The position numbers were made by a program, and so were the translations under genes. From Streptomyces venezuelae (GTDB taxonomy: Bacteria; Actinomycetota; Actinomycetes; Streptomycetales; Streptomycetaceae): a stretch of 64,000 nt of DNA. Shown piece after piece: positions 45,483 to 54,616 of this stretch (position 1 is the stretch's first letter; each line of letters begins with the position of its first letter). Under the pieces are notes generated by a model. It saw nothing but the letters and a program-made list of their open reading frames with translations. It ran no database searches and was not told where the DNA came from. The DNA is taken from NCBI RefSeq assembly GCF_008642295.1, contig NZ_CP029190.1, forward strand, positions 6,555,501 through 6,619,500, written 5' to 3'.

Positions 45483-46892
45483 GTGACCGGCCAGACGACC
45501 GCGGCATCGGACCCGTACTTTCCGGCCAACGGCGACCCCCGTTACCGCGTGCACCGGTACGAACTCGCGCTGGACTACCGTCCCGGCCCCAACCGGCTGG
45601 CCGGGACGGCCCGGCTCAGCGCGATCGCCGGGCGGGCCCCGCTCACCGAGTTCCACCTCAACCTGGCCGAGTTCAAGACGGGCCGGATCCTGGTGAACGG
45701 CCGGGCCCCGCACTACACCCACCGCGGCGGCAGGCTCCGCATCCGGCCGGCCAAGCCGGTGCCCGCCGGGGCCGCCTTCACCGTGGAGGTGCACTGGGCG
45801 GGCAACCCGAAGCCGGTGCGCAGCCCCTGGGGCGGCCTCGGCTGGGAGGAACTGACCGACGGCGCGCTGGTGGCCAGCCAGCCGGTCGGCGCACCCTCCT
45901 GGTACCCGTGCAACGACCGGCCCGCCGACAAGGCCTCGTACCAGATCTCGGTCAACACGCCGTCCGCCTACACGGTGGTGGCCGGCGGCCGACTGCTCAC
46001 CCGGACGACCAAGGCCAGCACCACCACCTGGGTGTACGAACAGTCCGCGCCGACCTCCAGCTATCTGGTCGGCCTGGCCATCGGCATGTTCCAGACGGTG
46101 CTGCTCGGTGACCCCGGGCTCGGCGGCGTCCCGCAGACCGCCCACGTGCCGGCGCACCTGCTGCCGCGGTTCTCCCGCGACTTCGCCCGGCAGCCCGCCA
46201 TGATGCAGCTGTTCGAGGAACTGTTCGGGCCCTATCCCTTCGGCGAGTACACGGTGGTCGTCGCCGACGAGGAACTGGACGTCCCGGTGGAGGCGCAGGG
46301 CCTGTCCCTGTTCGGCACCAACCATGTGGACGGGGTCCGCGGTTCGGAGCGCCTGATCGCCCACGAACTGGCCCACCAGTGGTTCGGCAACAGCGTGAGC
46401 ATCGCCGACTGGCGGCACATCTGGCTGAACGAGGGCTTCGCCAAGTACGCCGAATGGCTCTGGTCGGAGCGCTCCGGCGGCCGGACCGCGCACGAACAGG
46501 CGGCCCTGGCCCACCGGCTGCTGGCCGGCCGGCCGCAGGACCTGCGGCTGGCCGACCCGGGCCGGAAGCTGATGTTCGACGACCGCCTCTACCAGCGCGG
46601 CGGCCTGGTCATGCACGCGATCCGCTGCGCCCTCGGCGACACCGCGTTCTTCCGCATGCTGCGCGACTGGGCCACCGTGCACCGGCACGGGGTGGTGACC
46701 ACCTTCGCCTTCACCACCCACCTGTCCCGCTACGCCGCCGAGCCGCTGGACGAGCTCCTCTCGGCCTGGCTGTACGAGCCCGCCCTCCCGCCGCTGCCCG
46801 CGCCGCCGCCCGCCCTCCCGCCGATACCGGCGAGGCCCGGCTACCCGCCGACGAACGGCGGCCCGGCAGGCCGCGGCAGAGCCTCGGCCTAA
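45483..46892 (+). CDS. M1-family zinc aminopeptidase
   Basis: The 469-residue protein has the M1 zinc site HELAHQW (His294, His298) with the third ligand Glu317 in NEGFAKYAE, and Glu270 in VEAQGLS at the place of the GAMEN exopeptidase motif. It is shorter than full PepN and lacks the large C-terminal domain, with a Pro-rich tail (PPLPAPPPALPPIPARP). It lies 43 bases after the Pls-like gene. Epsilon-poly-lysine-degrading enzymes (Pld) of producers are zinc aminopeptidases, so trimming or self-protection against the polymer is the most likely role. General peptide turnover is the alternative. Confidence 0.85.
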   Translation: MTGQTTAASDPYFPANGDPRYRVHRYELALDYRPGPNRLAGTARLSAIAGRAPLTEFHLNLAEFKTGRILVNGRAPHYTHRGGRLRIRPAKPVPAGAAFTVEVHWAGNPKPVRSPWGGLGWEELTDGALVASQPVGAPSWYPCNDRPADKASYQISVNTPSAYTVVAGGRLLTRTTKASTTTWVYEQSAPTSSYLVGLAIGMFQTVLLGDPGLGGVPQTAHVPAHLLPRFSRDFARQPAMMQLFEELFGPYPFGEYTVVVADEELDVPVEAQGLSLFGTNHVDGVRGSERLIAHELAHQWFGNSVSIADWRHIWLNEGFAKYAEWLWSERSGGRTAHEQAALAHRLLAGRPQDLRLADPGRKLMFDDRLYQRGGLVMHAIRCALGDTAFFRMLRDWATVHRHGVVTTFAFTTHLSRYAAEPLDELLSAWLYEPALPPLPAPPPALPPIPARPGYPPTNGGPAGRGRASA

Positions 46893-46921
46893 GGGGCGTC
46901 CGGCGCGGGGTTCCGGGCGGC

Positions 46922-47503
46922 TCAGATCAGGGTCCGCTCGATCCGGTCGAGCAGGGCGCTCTTTCCGGGATCCCCGGCGTCTCCTGCCTGCGCGGCCGGT
47001 GCCGTGTCCTGCCGCTGTCCGCTCGCGTTGCCCATCCGCTGCGCGAGCAGATAGGCGATGATCTCCGCTTCCTGCTCCTGGACGTCGTCGTAGGTGGCGC
47101 GCAGCAGCATGTCGCGTACGAGCTGGGGGTCGAGGTCCGGGAAGAGCAGGCGGGAGGCCGCCTCGTCGAGCCCGCCGGCACCGCGGTGGCAGCAGATGAT
47201 GTGGCCCAGCTCGTGCAGGATGATGTGCTCCTGGTGCGCGCTGGTGGTGTTGGCGTCGTAGAAGATCAGGTCTTCCTCGCGTGCGGCCACCCACATGCCG
47301 CACGGATGGGACGCGGGCATCGGCATCTGGACCAGGGTGATCGGGCGGTTGCGCACCTCACCGAGGTGGTGGCACAGCCCGTTCACATCGGTCACCTTCG
47401 GCAGGTCGAGTTCGGCGATCCGCCGGGCGCCGGCCTTCCGGAGCTTCTTGAGCCGGCTGCGGCGGTCCTGATCGGCCGACCGGTCCTTCCAGGGGGCCTT
47501 CAT
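46922..47503 (-). CDS. ImmA/IrrE-type metallopeptidase-like protein
   Basis: The 193-residue protein has the zinc motif HIILHELGHIICCH (HExxH) with a third ligand likely in the QEQEAEIIAYLLA helix, as in ImmA/IrrE proteins. Such proteases cleave or inactivate an adjacent XRE repressor after stress. The ATG at 47503 overlaps the stop of the XRE gene by four bases. There is no signal peptide. It may act on the XRE regulator encoded upstream. Confidence 0.85.
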   Translation of the reverse strand: MKAPWKDRSADQDRRSRLKKLRKAGARRIAELDLPKVTDVNGLCHHLGEVRNRPITLVQMPMPASHPCGMWVAAREEDLIFYDANTTSAHQEHIILHELGHIICCHRGAGGLDEAASRLLFPDLDPQLVRDMLLRATYDDVQEQEAEIIAYLLAQRMGNASGQRQDTAPAAQAGDAGDPGKSALLDRIERTLI

Positions 47504-47961
47504 TCGGGCTCGGAGGTGTCGGTGACCGGCGGCAGGCCCTGCATCTGCCGGTACTGGTCCATGATGGCCGTGATGGCCTGGAGGTTCTCCTTCTTCATCC
47601 CGGCCGCCCGCATGGCCACGGCGCGGACCCCGGACTGGCGCAGCGCCTCGATGGCGGCCACCTGGCCGAGGACCGACTCGGCGACGGTGTCGTCGAAGAA
47701 GTAGGCGACCGAAACGCCGAAGAAGCGGGCCAGGGCGGCCAGCAGGTCGGGGGAGGGGTTGGAGCGCTTGCCCGTCCGCAGCTGCGACAGGTACACGCCT
47801 CCGACCTTGAGCTCCGGATTGGCCCGCTTGAGCTCCTCCGCCACCTCGGCATTGGTCCAGTGCCGGCCCTTGGGACGGACCGTCTTGAACAGGTCGTCCA
47901 GGCGTACCGCGAGCAGGGGCCGGTCGTCGGCGGCCCCGGTCTCCGTTCCGGTCTCGGTCAT
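47500..47961 (-). CDS. XRE-type transcriptional regulator
   Basis: The 153-residue protein has a helix-turn-helix (about residues 36-82, WTNAEVAEELKRANPELKVGGVYLSQLRTGKRSNPSPDLL) with an acidic N-terminal tail and a helical C-terminus of about 60 residues. GGGAGG precedes the ATG at 47961. It is coupled to the ImmA/IrrE-type gene, the usual repressor/anti-repressor protease layout. A promoter facing left lies in the 297-bp region upstream (an A/T-rich TTGTCA...TATGAG stretch near 48015-48045). Confidence 0.88.
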   Translation of the reverse strand: MTETGTETGAADDRPLLAVRLDDLFKTVRPKGRHWTNAEVAEELKRANPELKVGGVYLSQLRTGKRSNPSPDLLAALARFFGVSVAYFFDDTVAESVLGQVAAIEALRQSGVRAVAMRAAGMKKENLQAITAIMDQYRQMQGLPPVTDTSEPE

Positions 47962-48130
47962 GGTGAAACTTCCTCCCGTCACCTCCCCGGCATAGCTCTT
48001 GGCTATCCCGCAGTCTCATAGTTTAGCGGTCAGTTGACAATCGAGCCGAATTCCGCCAACGTTGGTGCTCGCCGAAAGCCGTCAGCCACCGTGGCTCAAG
48101 AGAGTCGCGAGACTGACCGCCGGCGACAAC

Positions 48131-48169
48131 GGACTGGCCCGGCCCTCGGGGGATGGGCCGGGCCAGTCC
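48131..48169. terminator. Perfect 15-bp hairpin
   Basis: GGACTGGCCCGGCCC is followed by a nine-base loop and its exact complement. It is the second of two tandem hairpins downstream of the membrane protein gene and upstream of the XRE promoter, which together should insulate the two units. Confidence 0.75.
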
Positions 48170-48217
48170 GGCGCGGAGTCAGCCGTCCGACCCGATGAAC
48201 ACGGGGGACAGGGGATA

Positions 48218-48253
48218 CCCGCCCGGTTTGACGGGGGATGCAAACCGGGCGGG
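48218..48253. terminator. Perfect 12-bp hairpin at the end of the membrane protein gene
   Basis: CCCGCCCGGTTT, a 12-base loop and AAACCGGGCGGG start five bases after the stop codon of the MAB_1171c-type gene. Confidence 0.78.
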
Positions 48254-48258
48254 AGCCC

Positions 48259-49464
48259 TCAACTCGCGCTGCCGAGCTTACTGTAGGCGGTCGCCACTTG
48301 GGTGAGCCAGGCGACCTCCGCCGGGAAATTGTTGGTATCGCGGTCGTCGAACGCGCCGGCGTCCTTGTTGTCCGGCGGGATGATGCCCGTCCGCTTGGCC
48401 TGGAGGGCCTGCCTGATCTGCGCCGCTTCGGCGAAGGCCTGCCGAACCTCCGTACCCGCAGCACCCGCCTCGGCACCCGCCTCGCCGGCCGGCCCGCCGG
48501 TGCCGGCGTGGCCGGTGCGCTCGATGTACGGGCGCAGGTCCCGCCATCCGTCACGTATCTCCACCACCCGCCGGTGCAGCCGGTAGTCCAGGTCGGACAC
48601 CGAAGCGGACACCGAAGCCCCCGGCGGCTCCAGAGCGATGTCCGGGGAGGCCTCGTACAGGTCCCGCCAGAGCGGGTACAGCGCCCGGTACGACCGGTAG
48701 GCGTACGCCCACTCCAGGAGCCGGGCCGCCGAGGTGCCCCAGGAGGACATGGTCAGACTCAGCGAGAGGACCACGATGCCCGCCGCGCTGAAGACGGAGG
48801 CGCAGAGCTTCCACACGCCGATGTCGAGACCGGCCGCGGCGGTCAGGATGTTCACCGTCCTGGCCAGGCAGTACAGGAACAGCACCACCGCGGCGACGGA
48901 AAGCAGCCGCAGCGCCTGGCGCAGCGAGGCGTTGTCCGTCATCCGGGCGTAGGGGCCGCACTGGCGGAAGATCGTGACGCACGGAACCGCCTGGGAGACG
49001 ATGAACGCCAGGAGGTAGGTGAGGACCAGCGGCTGCCCGCTGCCGGTGTCGAAGTCCGAAGCGGGCCGGCCGGGACCGCCGGCCAGCAGGAAGAGCGCCG
49101 TCAGGAGCAGGTTCAGCGCGATGCCGGTGGCCAGCCAGTAGCGCGTTCCGCGCGCCGCCGCCGCGCCGTCGGCCGCCCAGCGCAGCAGGATGATCTGGGC
49201 GGCGACGCAGAACGCGACCGCCGACAGGTGCATCAGCAGGATGGCCAGGTTGCCGACCCCCAGGAGGCTGCCGCCTCCCATGGCGACGGCCCCCATGGTG
49301 AAGGTCAGGCACTGGAGCAGCAGGGTGACGACCAGGGCGCGGTAGGCACTGTCCCGCCAACTGCGGCGGGCCTGGCACAGCCGGTACACGAGCGCGGCGT
49401 ACGAGGACAGCGCTGCGACGGCGAAGCAGAGGGTTCTGACGGTGTTCACACCCAAGGGAAACAC
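48259..49464 (-). CDS. MAB_1171c-type multi-pass membrane protein
   Basis: The 401-residue protein has about seven membrane segments in its first 240 residues, followed by a cytoplasmic part with [24 protein letters not shown] and [19 protein letters not shown], a string order I associate with MAB_1171c/DUF6545-type proteins. These are often near XRE/ImmA pairs in actinobacteria. The GTG at 49464 (GAGG upstream) is preferred over the GTG at 49449. The acidic C-terminus has Gly/Ala-rich linkers. Function is unknown; a sensor or transporter of a small metabolite is a guess. It is divergent from the FMO gene. Confidence 0.7.
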   Translation of the reverse strand: MFPLGVNTVRTLCFAVAALSSYAALVYRLCQARRSWRDSAYRALVVTLLLQCLTFTMGAVAMGGGSLLGVGNLAILLMHLSAVAFCVAAQIILLRWAADGAAAARGTRYWLATGIALNLLLTALFLLAGGPGRPASDFDTGSGQPLVLTYLLAFIVSQAVPCVTIFRQCGPYARMTDNASLRQALRLLSVAAVVLFLYCLARTVNILTAAAGLDIGVWKLCASVFSAAGIVVLSLSLTMSSWGTSAARLLEWAYAYRSYRALYPLWRDLYEASPDIALEPPGASVSASVSDLDYRLHRRVVEIRDGWRDLRPYIERTGHAGTGGPAGEAGAEAGAAGTEVRQAFAEAAQIRQALQAKRTGIIPPDNKDAGAFDDRDTNNFPAEVAWLTQVATAYSKLGSAS

Positions 49465-49601
49465 GAGTCCGGTGCCTCGGCCGGGCCGGCCGGAACCTTG
49501 ATCGGTATCGTGAGGCCTTCCCGGGTGGTTCCGGTTTGGCTTCCGTACCGGGGAAGGCCAACTCCCGGTTCAAGGACGGATGGTGTTCTGTGGAGGGATC
49601 C

Positions 49602-50978
49602 ATGGGCGGGTCGCGTGCTGTCGGTGCTCCCCCGGCCGCGACCGCGACCGTGTGCGTGATCGGCGCGGGCCTGTCGGGGCTGGCGACCGCACACGCACTC
49701 TCGGCCAGGGGCATCGGCTTCGTCTGCCTGGAGAAGGCGCCGGACGTCGGGGGGATATGGCGGCAGCCGGGGGCCGGTGAGCGGGGGCCCGGCTATCGGT
49801 CGCTCCACCTGAACACCGCCAAGGAGCTCACCGGTTACACCGCCTTCCCGATGCCGTCCGAGCTGCCCCTCTATCCCCGCCACAGCGATATCGCCGCCTA
49901 TCTGCGGTCGTTCGCCGAGTGGGCCGGGCTGCTGCCCCGCATCGAACTGCGGACCGAGGTGCTCTCGGTACGGCAGGACCCGGACGGCGGCCCGGACGGC
50001 GGCTCTGTCGGCGACGCCGCCTCCTGGACGGTCACCAGCCGGGACGCCCGGGGAGAGGTGACGGAGCGGCGGTTCGACCGGGTGATCGTCGCTTCGGGCC
50101 ACAACTCCGAACCGGCGCTGCCGAATCCGCTGCCACCGGGCTCCGACTCGTTCGCCGGAACGATTCTCCATTCGACGGACTACCACGACGGCAGCGACTT
50201 CGCCGGACAGCGGGTCATCGTCGTGGGGATGGGCGCATCGGGGGTGGACATCGCCGCGGACCTCTCCCGGCACGCCGCGCAGACCATGCTGTCCGTCCGC
50301 CGGGGGCTGCACGTCATGCCCAAGCAGCTCTTCGGCACCTCCGTGGACCTGATCGCCGGTGCGCCGTGGCTGGGCGAGATGCCCTTCGCGGAGCAGCAGC
50401 GGTTCGTGGAGCAGGCGCTGTTCGTGGCCCGGGGGAGGATGTCGGACTACGGCCTGCCCGAGCCCGACCACCCGGTCCTCGCCTCGGCCGTGACGATCTC
50501 GGACGAGATCCTCAGCCGGATCCGGCACGGCGGGGTGGTCCCCAAGCCCGCGATCGAATCCCTGGACGGCGGCAAGGTGTCCTTCACCGACGGGACTTCG
50601 GCGGAGGCGGACGCGATCGTCTACTGCACCGGATTCCGCATGGACTTCCCGTTCCTGCCCGCCGGGGGGCCCGGGGGCTCGCAGCAGCAGGCGGTGACCC
50701 TGTACAAGCGGGTGGTCGACGCCGAACGGCCCGGCCTGTACTTCGTCGGTCTGATCCGGCCGATGGGCTCCATCACGCGCCTGGTGGAGGCCCAGTCGCA
50801 GTGGGTGGCACGGATCATCGACGGCGACGTCACCCTGCCGCCCGCATCCGCCATGCGCGAGGAGATCGGCACGTACCTCAGCGGGATCGAGGCCCGCTAC
50901 GGGCGGACGGAGGGTGCTTCGATCCAGGTGGACGTCGGCGCCTACCTGCGGGATCTGCGGGAGTCACAGGACGCATAG
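49602..50978 (+). CDS. Flavin-containing monooxygenase (FMO-like)
   Basis: The 458-residue protein has an FAD GxGxxG motif [16 protein letters not shown], an NADPH-type second motif [21 protein letters not shown], a middle [13 protein letters not shown] segment and an FMO-like C-terminus with [15 protein letters not shown]. It should N- or S-oxygenate a small substrate. The ATG at 49602 follows GGAGGGATCC; a GTG slightly upstream is possible. Facing the DMATS gene, it could oxidise prenylated tryptophan toward an aldoxime, as recalled for the S. coelicolor DMATS/FMO pair. That step is a prediction, not shown by the sequence. Confidence 0.85.
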   Translation: MGGSRAVGAPPAATATVCVIGAGLSGLATAHALSARGIGFVCLEKAPDVGGIWRQPGAGERGPGYRSLHLNTAKELTGYTAFPMPSELPLYPRHSDIAAYLRSFAEWAGLLPRIELRTEVLSVRQDPDGGPDGGSVGDAASWTVTSRDARGEVTERRFDRVIVASGHNSEPALPNPLPPGSDSFAGTILHSTDYHDGSDFAGQRVIVVGMGASGVDIAADLSRHAAQTMLSVRRGLHVMPKQLFGTSVDLIAGAPWLGEMPFAEQQRFVEQALFVARGRMSDYGLPEPDHPVLASAVTISDEILSRIRHGGVVPKPAIESLDGGKVSFTDGTSAEADAIVYCTGFRMDFPFLPAGGPGGSQQQAVTLYKRVVDAERPGLYFVGLIRPMGSITRLVEAQSQWVARIIDGDVTLPPASAMREEIGTYLSGIEARYGRTEGASIQVDVGAYLRDLRESQDA

Positions 50979-50997
50979 GGCCCGCGGCCGGGGCCCG

Positions 50998-52203
50998 TCA
51001 GCCCAGGCGGCCGGGGACGGCCTGGGCCAGCGGCGGACGCACCTGGTACGCCTCCGAGGAGATGTACGCGTTCATCCGCGGCGGCCGGCCCTGCTGGTGG
51101 ACCAGCCCCAGATACGCGATGAGCCCGACGCCGTCCTGGAGCCGGCGCGAGGTGGCGGCGGACAGGGCGCGCCGGAGCGGGGCGGGGTCCATGCCGTGGC
51201 GGCGGAGCACGGCCACCGCCCGGTCGAGGGCCTCCCCGTCGTGCCGGGCGTAGTCGCGTACCGGAATGTGCAGGGTGAACCCGCTGGGCCGGCCGGTCCG
51301 GCTCTCGGTGAAGGCGTGGCAGCTGAGGCCCGGCCGCCGGTCGAGCGGGACGTCCGGGTAGGCGATGCCGTCGGCGTCGTGCCCGGCCGCCGTGCGGAAG
51401 AACCGCTTGATCTCCGACCGCCCCGGGCCGCCCGTCACCCGGGACAGTCCGGCCGCCTCCGTTGCCGACAGGTCCTGGTGGACGAGGTAGACCTTCACCC
51501 GGGGTTCTTCCCAGTCGCCCAGGTCCAGGGCGAAGAACAGCGGGCGGTCGGCCTCGGGCAGTGCGGCGAAGGCCCGGTCGTGGCCGAGTCGTCGCAGTGC
51601 CTCGCGCACCGTTTCGGCGGAACGTTCCTGCCCGGAGGCCGCGGGGTTCAGGTACACCTTGGCCCTGGGCACTCCGCCGGGGAGCAGCTCCAGCGCGCAC
51701 CACAGCGCCAGCGGGCCCTCGGGCTCGGCGGGGAAGAACAGGTCTTCGAGCTCGTCCAGCCGCGCCGTGCCGAACCCCCACCGCTGCGCCATCTCGCGGA
51801 TGACCCTCAGCCCGACGCGCCCGTTCTCCGCCAGGCTGCCGGCCCCGTACCCGGGCTCCAGCAGCACCCGCAGCGTCGGGTCCGCATCCGGGACGAAGGC
51901 GAGGGAGAACTCCACCGGCGTGTGGTCGTCGGAGAGGAAGGAGGGCTCGGGTGCCAGGGAGAGCGGCCGGCCGGCGGCGGGGCCCAGCACGGTGAGCAGC
52001 GTCTGTGCGTACGCCACGGAGTCGGCCCCGCTCAACCCCACCGCCTCGCAGAGCCGCAGGACCTGTCTCGCGGTATGGCCGCCGAGCGTCTCCCGCCTGG
52101 GCCTGAGCGCCCAAGAAGATACCCGCCCGGATGGGCGGGTATCGAGGGGGCCGAACTCGACGGGACCCTGAATGGAACCGGCGCCGGTGGATATGTGCTC
52201 CAC
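50998..52203 (-). CDS. DMATS-type indole prenyltransferase
   Basis: The 401-residue protein has ABBA-fold strings of bacterial DMATS enzymes: PVEFSLAF near the start of the barrel, two KVYL segments (RAKVYLNP and RVKVYLVHQD), and a C-terminal MNAYISSEAYQVRPP. These line the prenyl-diphosphate tunnel. The enzyme should attach dimethylallyl diphosphate to the indole ring of tryptophan or a derivative; the ring position cannot be told. The GTG at 52203 has AGGAGGTGTC upstream. Its end faces the FMO gene 19 bases away, and the conservon P450 ends upstream after a terminator-like hairpin. Confidence 0.9.
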   Translation of the reverse strand: MEHISTGAGSIQGPVEFGPLDTRPSGRVSSWALRPRRETLGGHTARQVLRLCEAVGLSGADSVAYAQTLLTVLGPAAGRPLSLAPEPSFLSDDHTPVEFSLAFVPDADPTLRVLLEPGYGAGSLAENGRVGLRVIREMAQRWGFGTARLDELEDLFFPAEPEGPLALWCALELLPGGVPRAKVYLNPAASGQERSAETVREALRRLGHDRAFAALPEADRPLFFALDLGDWEEPRVKVYLVHQDLSATEAAGLSRVTGGPGRSEIKRFFRTAAGHDADGIAYPDVPLDRRPGLSCHAFTESRTGRPSGFTLHIPVRDYARHDGEALDRAVAVLRRHGMDPAPLRRALSAATSRRLQDGVGLIAYLGLVHQQGRPPRMNAYISSEAYQVRPPLAQAVPGRLG

Positions 52204-52252
52204 GACACCTCCTTCGCTTCGTAAGCACGCCAGAACAACGCGGTGCTCACTA

Positions 52253-52286
52253 CCCCCGTTGTGGATCTTTCATGCCACAACGGGGG
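52253..52286. terminator. Hairpin between conservon P450 and DMATS genes
   Basis: CCCCCGTTGTGG, a ten-base loop and CCACAACGGGGG form a perfect 12-bp stem in the gap downstream of the P450 gene. It probably ends the conservon transcript, which implies that the DMATS gene has its own promoter unless it is read through. Confidence 0.7.
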
Positions 52287-52307
52287 AGCGAAAGGGAGTT
52301 GCGTCTG

Positions 52308-53657
52308 TCACTTCGCCAGCCAGTTGAGGAACTGGCTCCACATTCCGCCGCGTTCGCGCTTGCGGCCCGCCCCGGACTCCTGCGATCGCGCAGGCGCCTC
52401 GGAATGTGCCTGCGCGCCGGGCCGGCGCACGGACTCGACAGCGGTGAACCGGGCGGGCAGCGCGGTGAGGCCGCGGTTGAACGGGCCCGGCCGCCAGACC
52501 AGGCTCTCCTCCGGCACCGACAGTTCGACATCGGGAAGCTGGTTGAGCAGGTTCTCGATGGCGGTGACGGTGATCTGCCGGGCCGGCTCCTTCGACGGGC
52601 AGGCGTGCGGGCCCGCGCTCCATGCCAGGTGTGACCGGTTGTTGCCGCCCTGGCGGGCCGCGGACAGCTTCGGTCCCGCGTTGGCGGCGGCGAAACTGAC
52701 CAGCACGAGATCGCCCGCCCGGAACTGCTGTCCGGCGAACTCCATGTCGGCGGCCGGGTAGTGCGCCGCATAGTTGGCCATGGGCGGGTTGTCCCACAGC
52801 GTGTCGTCGAGGGCCTCGTCGATCAGGCCGCCGCCGTCGGCGTACCGGTCGTGGGTGAGCAGCCGGTGCAGGGTGTTGCCGATCAGGTTGCCGAGCGGAT
52901 CGGTGCCCGCGCCCAGCAGCAGGGCCACCTGGTGGACCATCTCCTCGTCCGTCAGGTTCGCCTGGTGCTGCATCAGCCAGGAGGTGACGTCCTCGCCCGG
53001 CCGGGCACGCTTGAGCGCCACCAGTTCGCCGACGGCGCCGAACAGGACCTCGACCGCCCGCTCGGCGTTGACGCCGTCGAACATGCCGGTGATGCCGAAC
53101 AGCACCCGGTCGCCGATGTCGGCGGGGCAGCCGAAGAGTTCGTTGAACACGAAGAGCGGCAGCTGCCTGGCGTAGTCGCCGAGCAGGTCGGCGGAGCCGC
53201 GCGCACCGAACTGGGATATCAGATAGTCGGAAACCTGCTCGGTGCTCTGGCTCAGCTTGCGCGCATCGACGCGGGCCATGCTGTCCGTGATCGCCTGGCG
53301 CAGCCTCAGGTGTTCGGCACCGTCGCTGAACATGCTGTTGGGCCGGTAGGCCAGCGCGGGCACCACCGGATTGTCGGGGCTGATCCGGCCTTCGTTGAGG
53401 TCGCGCCAGCGGCGCGCGTCCTTGCGAAAGGAGCCGGAGTCCTGCAGGAGTTGCAGCGCCGTCGTGTAATCGGTGACGAGGGTGGCATCCACCCCCGGCG
53501 CGATCTCCACGGGTGCGGTCGGGCCGTAGTGGCGCAGATAGGTGTAGTACGCCTGCGGGTCGGCCGCGAACTCCGGCCCGTACAGGGGCACCCGGCCGCC
53601 GGCGTCATGGGCAGGGCACCCGGGTGGGGGAACGGGGGCGGTGGGTTGAACGTGCAT
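52308..53657 (-). CDS. Conservon-associated cytochrome P450 (CYP157-like)
   Basis: The 449-residue protein has I-helix LLLGAGTDPLGNLIG and the heme loop WSAGPHACPSKEPA with Cys353. The K-helix does not carry ExxR: it reads DDTLW (284-288), matching the unusual E-x-x-L-W form recalled for CYP157 enzymes of streptomycete conservons. It sits 13 bases after the GTPase gene, as the usual fifth member of a conservon. The ATG at 53657 starts MHVQPTAPVPPPG. Substrate unknown; a role in the conservon signalling output is inferred. Confidence 0.88.
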   Translation of the reverse strand: MHVQPTAPVPPPGCPAHDAGGRVPLYGPEFAADPQAYYTYLRHYGPTAPVEIAPGVDATLVTDYTTALQLLQDSGSFRKDARRWRDLNEGRISPDNPVVPALAYRPNSMFSDGAEHLRLRQAITDSMARVDARKLSQSTEQVSDYLISQFGARGSADLLGDYARQLPLFVFNELFGCPADIGDRVLFGITGMFDGVNAERAVEVLFGAVGELVALKRARPGEDVTSWLMQHQANLTDEEMVHQVALLLGAGTDPLGNLIGNTLHRLLTHDRYADGGGLIDEALDDTLWDNPPMANYAAHYPAADMEFAGQQFRAGDLVLVSFAAANAGPKLSAARQGGNNRSHLAWSAGPHACPSKEPARQITVTAIENLLNQLPDVELSVPEESLVWRPGPFNRGLTALPARFTAVESVRRPGAQAHSEAPARSQESGAGRKRERGGMWSQFLNWLAK

Positions 53658-53670
53658 GTCTTCTCTGCTC

Positions 53671-54264
53671 CTAGTGAGCGCGGTACAGCAGATGGCGGAC
53701 GAGTGTGATCAGCGCGTCGGCGGACGACTTCTCGTCGCGCGCATCGCAGGTGACGATGGGGGTGTCGTCGAGGAGGTCCAGGGCCTCGCGCAGCGCCCGC
53801 TCCGCGCGGTCCGGCGTGCCGTCGAAGTGGTTGACGGCGACCGCGTAGTCCAGACCGTACTGCTCGATCAGGTCGATCACGGCGAAGGAGTCCGCCAGCC
53901 GCTCGGGGTCGACCAGCACCAGCGCGCCGAGCGCGCCGCGCGCCATGTCCTCCCACATCTGCACAAAGCGCTGCTGACCGGGCGTGCCGAACAGGTACAG
54001 CACGACCCGGTCGCTGATGGTCAGGCGGCCGAAGTCCATGGCCACCGTGGTGGTGGTCTTGCTCCGGACCCCCTTGAGGTCGTCGAAGGACTCGCCGGCG
54101 CGAGTCATCGTCTCCTCGGTCTTCAGCGGAGGGATCTCCGATATCGCACCGATGAAGGTGGTCTTGCCCACGGCGAAGTGCCCGACGACGAGGATCTTCA
54201 CGGCGGTCTGGGTCGCCCCGCCGCGGACGTACGCCTGCTCACCCAAACTTGGCGCGGAGTCCAT
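53671..54264 (-). CDS. cvnD: Conservon small GTPase-like protein (CvnD)
   Basis: The 197-residue protein has Walker A ILVVGHFAVGKTTFIG, a switch II-like LFGTPGQQRF and NHFDG in place of NKxD, so it is a Mgl-like/CvnD GTPase. It should cycle between GTP and GDP forms with the roadblock partner CvnB. The ATG at 54264 overlaps CvnC by 26 bases. Position in the coupled set CvnA-B-C-D-P450 fits the conservon order. Confidence 0.93.
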   Translation of the reverse strand: MDSAPSLGEQAYVRGGATQTAVKILVVGHFAVGKTTFIGAISEIPPLKTEETMTRAGESFDDLKGVRSKTTTTVAMDFGRLTISDRVVLYLFGTPGQQRFVQMWEDMARGALGALVLVDPERLADSFAVIDLIEQYGLDYAVAVNHFDGTPDRAERALREALDLLDDTPIVTCDARDEKSSADALITLVRHLLYRAH

Positions 54265-54616
54265 TCAGTACCTCCTCGAGAATGTCTCGGTCCGTGAGCG
54301 TGGCGCGCTGCACGGGCGGGCGGGTGATCAGATAGCCGCCTTCGGTGAGGGCGGAGAGGAGGATCTTCACCACACCCATGGGCAGGTGCGTGTGCCCGGC
54401 GATCTCGGCGACCGAGAGGTAGCCGGCGGTGCACAGCTCCAGCAGACCCTGCTCCTCGGGAGACAGCTGGGTCGGCCGCTGCTGCTGGTCGCCTGCCGCG
54501 GTGACCAGGGTGATCAGGGACAGCTGCGCCTCGTCGGGCAGGCCGCGCCCCTTGGTGATGACATACGGACGTACTAATTCCGCGGCCTCGGGCTCCAGTT
54601 CACCGAAGCCGGTCAT
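54239..54616 (-). CDS. cvnC: Conservon DUF742 protein (CvnC)
   Basis: The 125-residue protein is DUF742-like: an acidic N-terminus, a central PTQLSPEEQGLLELCTAGYLSVAEIAGHTHLPMGVVKILLSAL winged-helix-like region and a C-terminal DRDILEEVLNGLRAKFG. It has no enzyme motif and probably bridges CvnB and CvnD. The ATG at 54616 overlaps the CvnB stop by four bases. Confidence 0.9.
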   Translation of the reverse strand: MTGFGELEPEAAELVRPYVITKGRGLPDEAQLSLITLVTAAGDQQQRPTQLSPEEQGLLELCTAGYLSVAEIAGHTHLPMGVVKILLSALTEGGYLITRPPVQRATLTDRDILEEVLNGLRAKFG

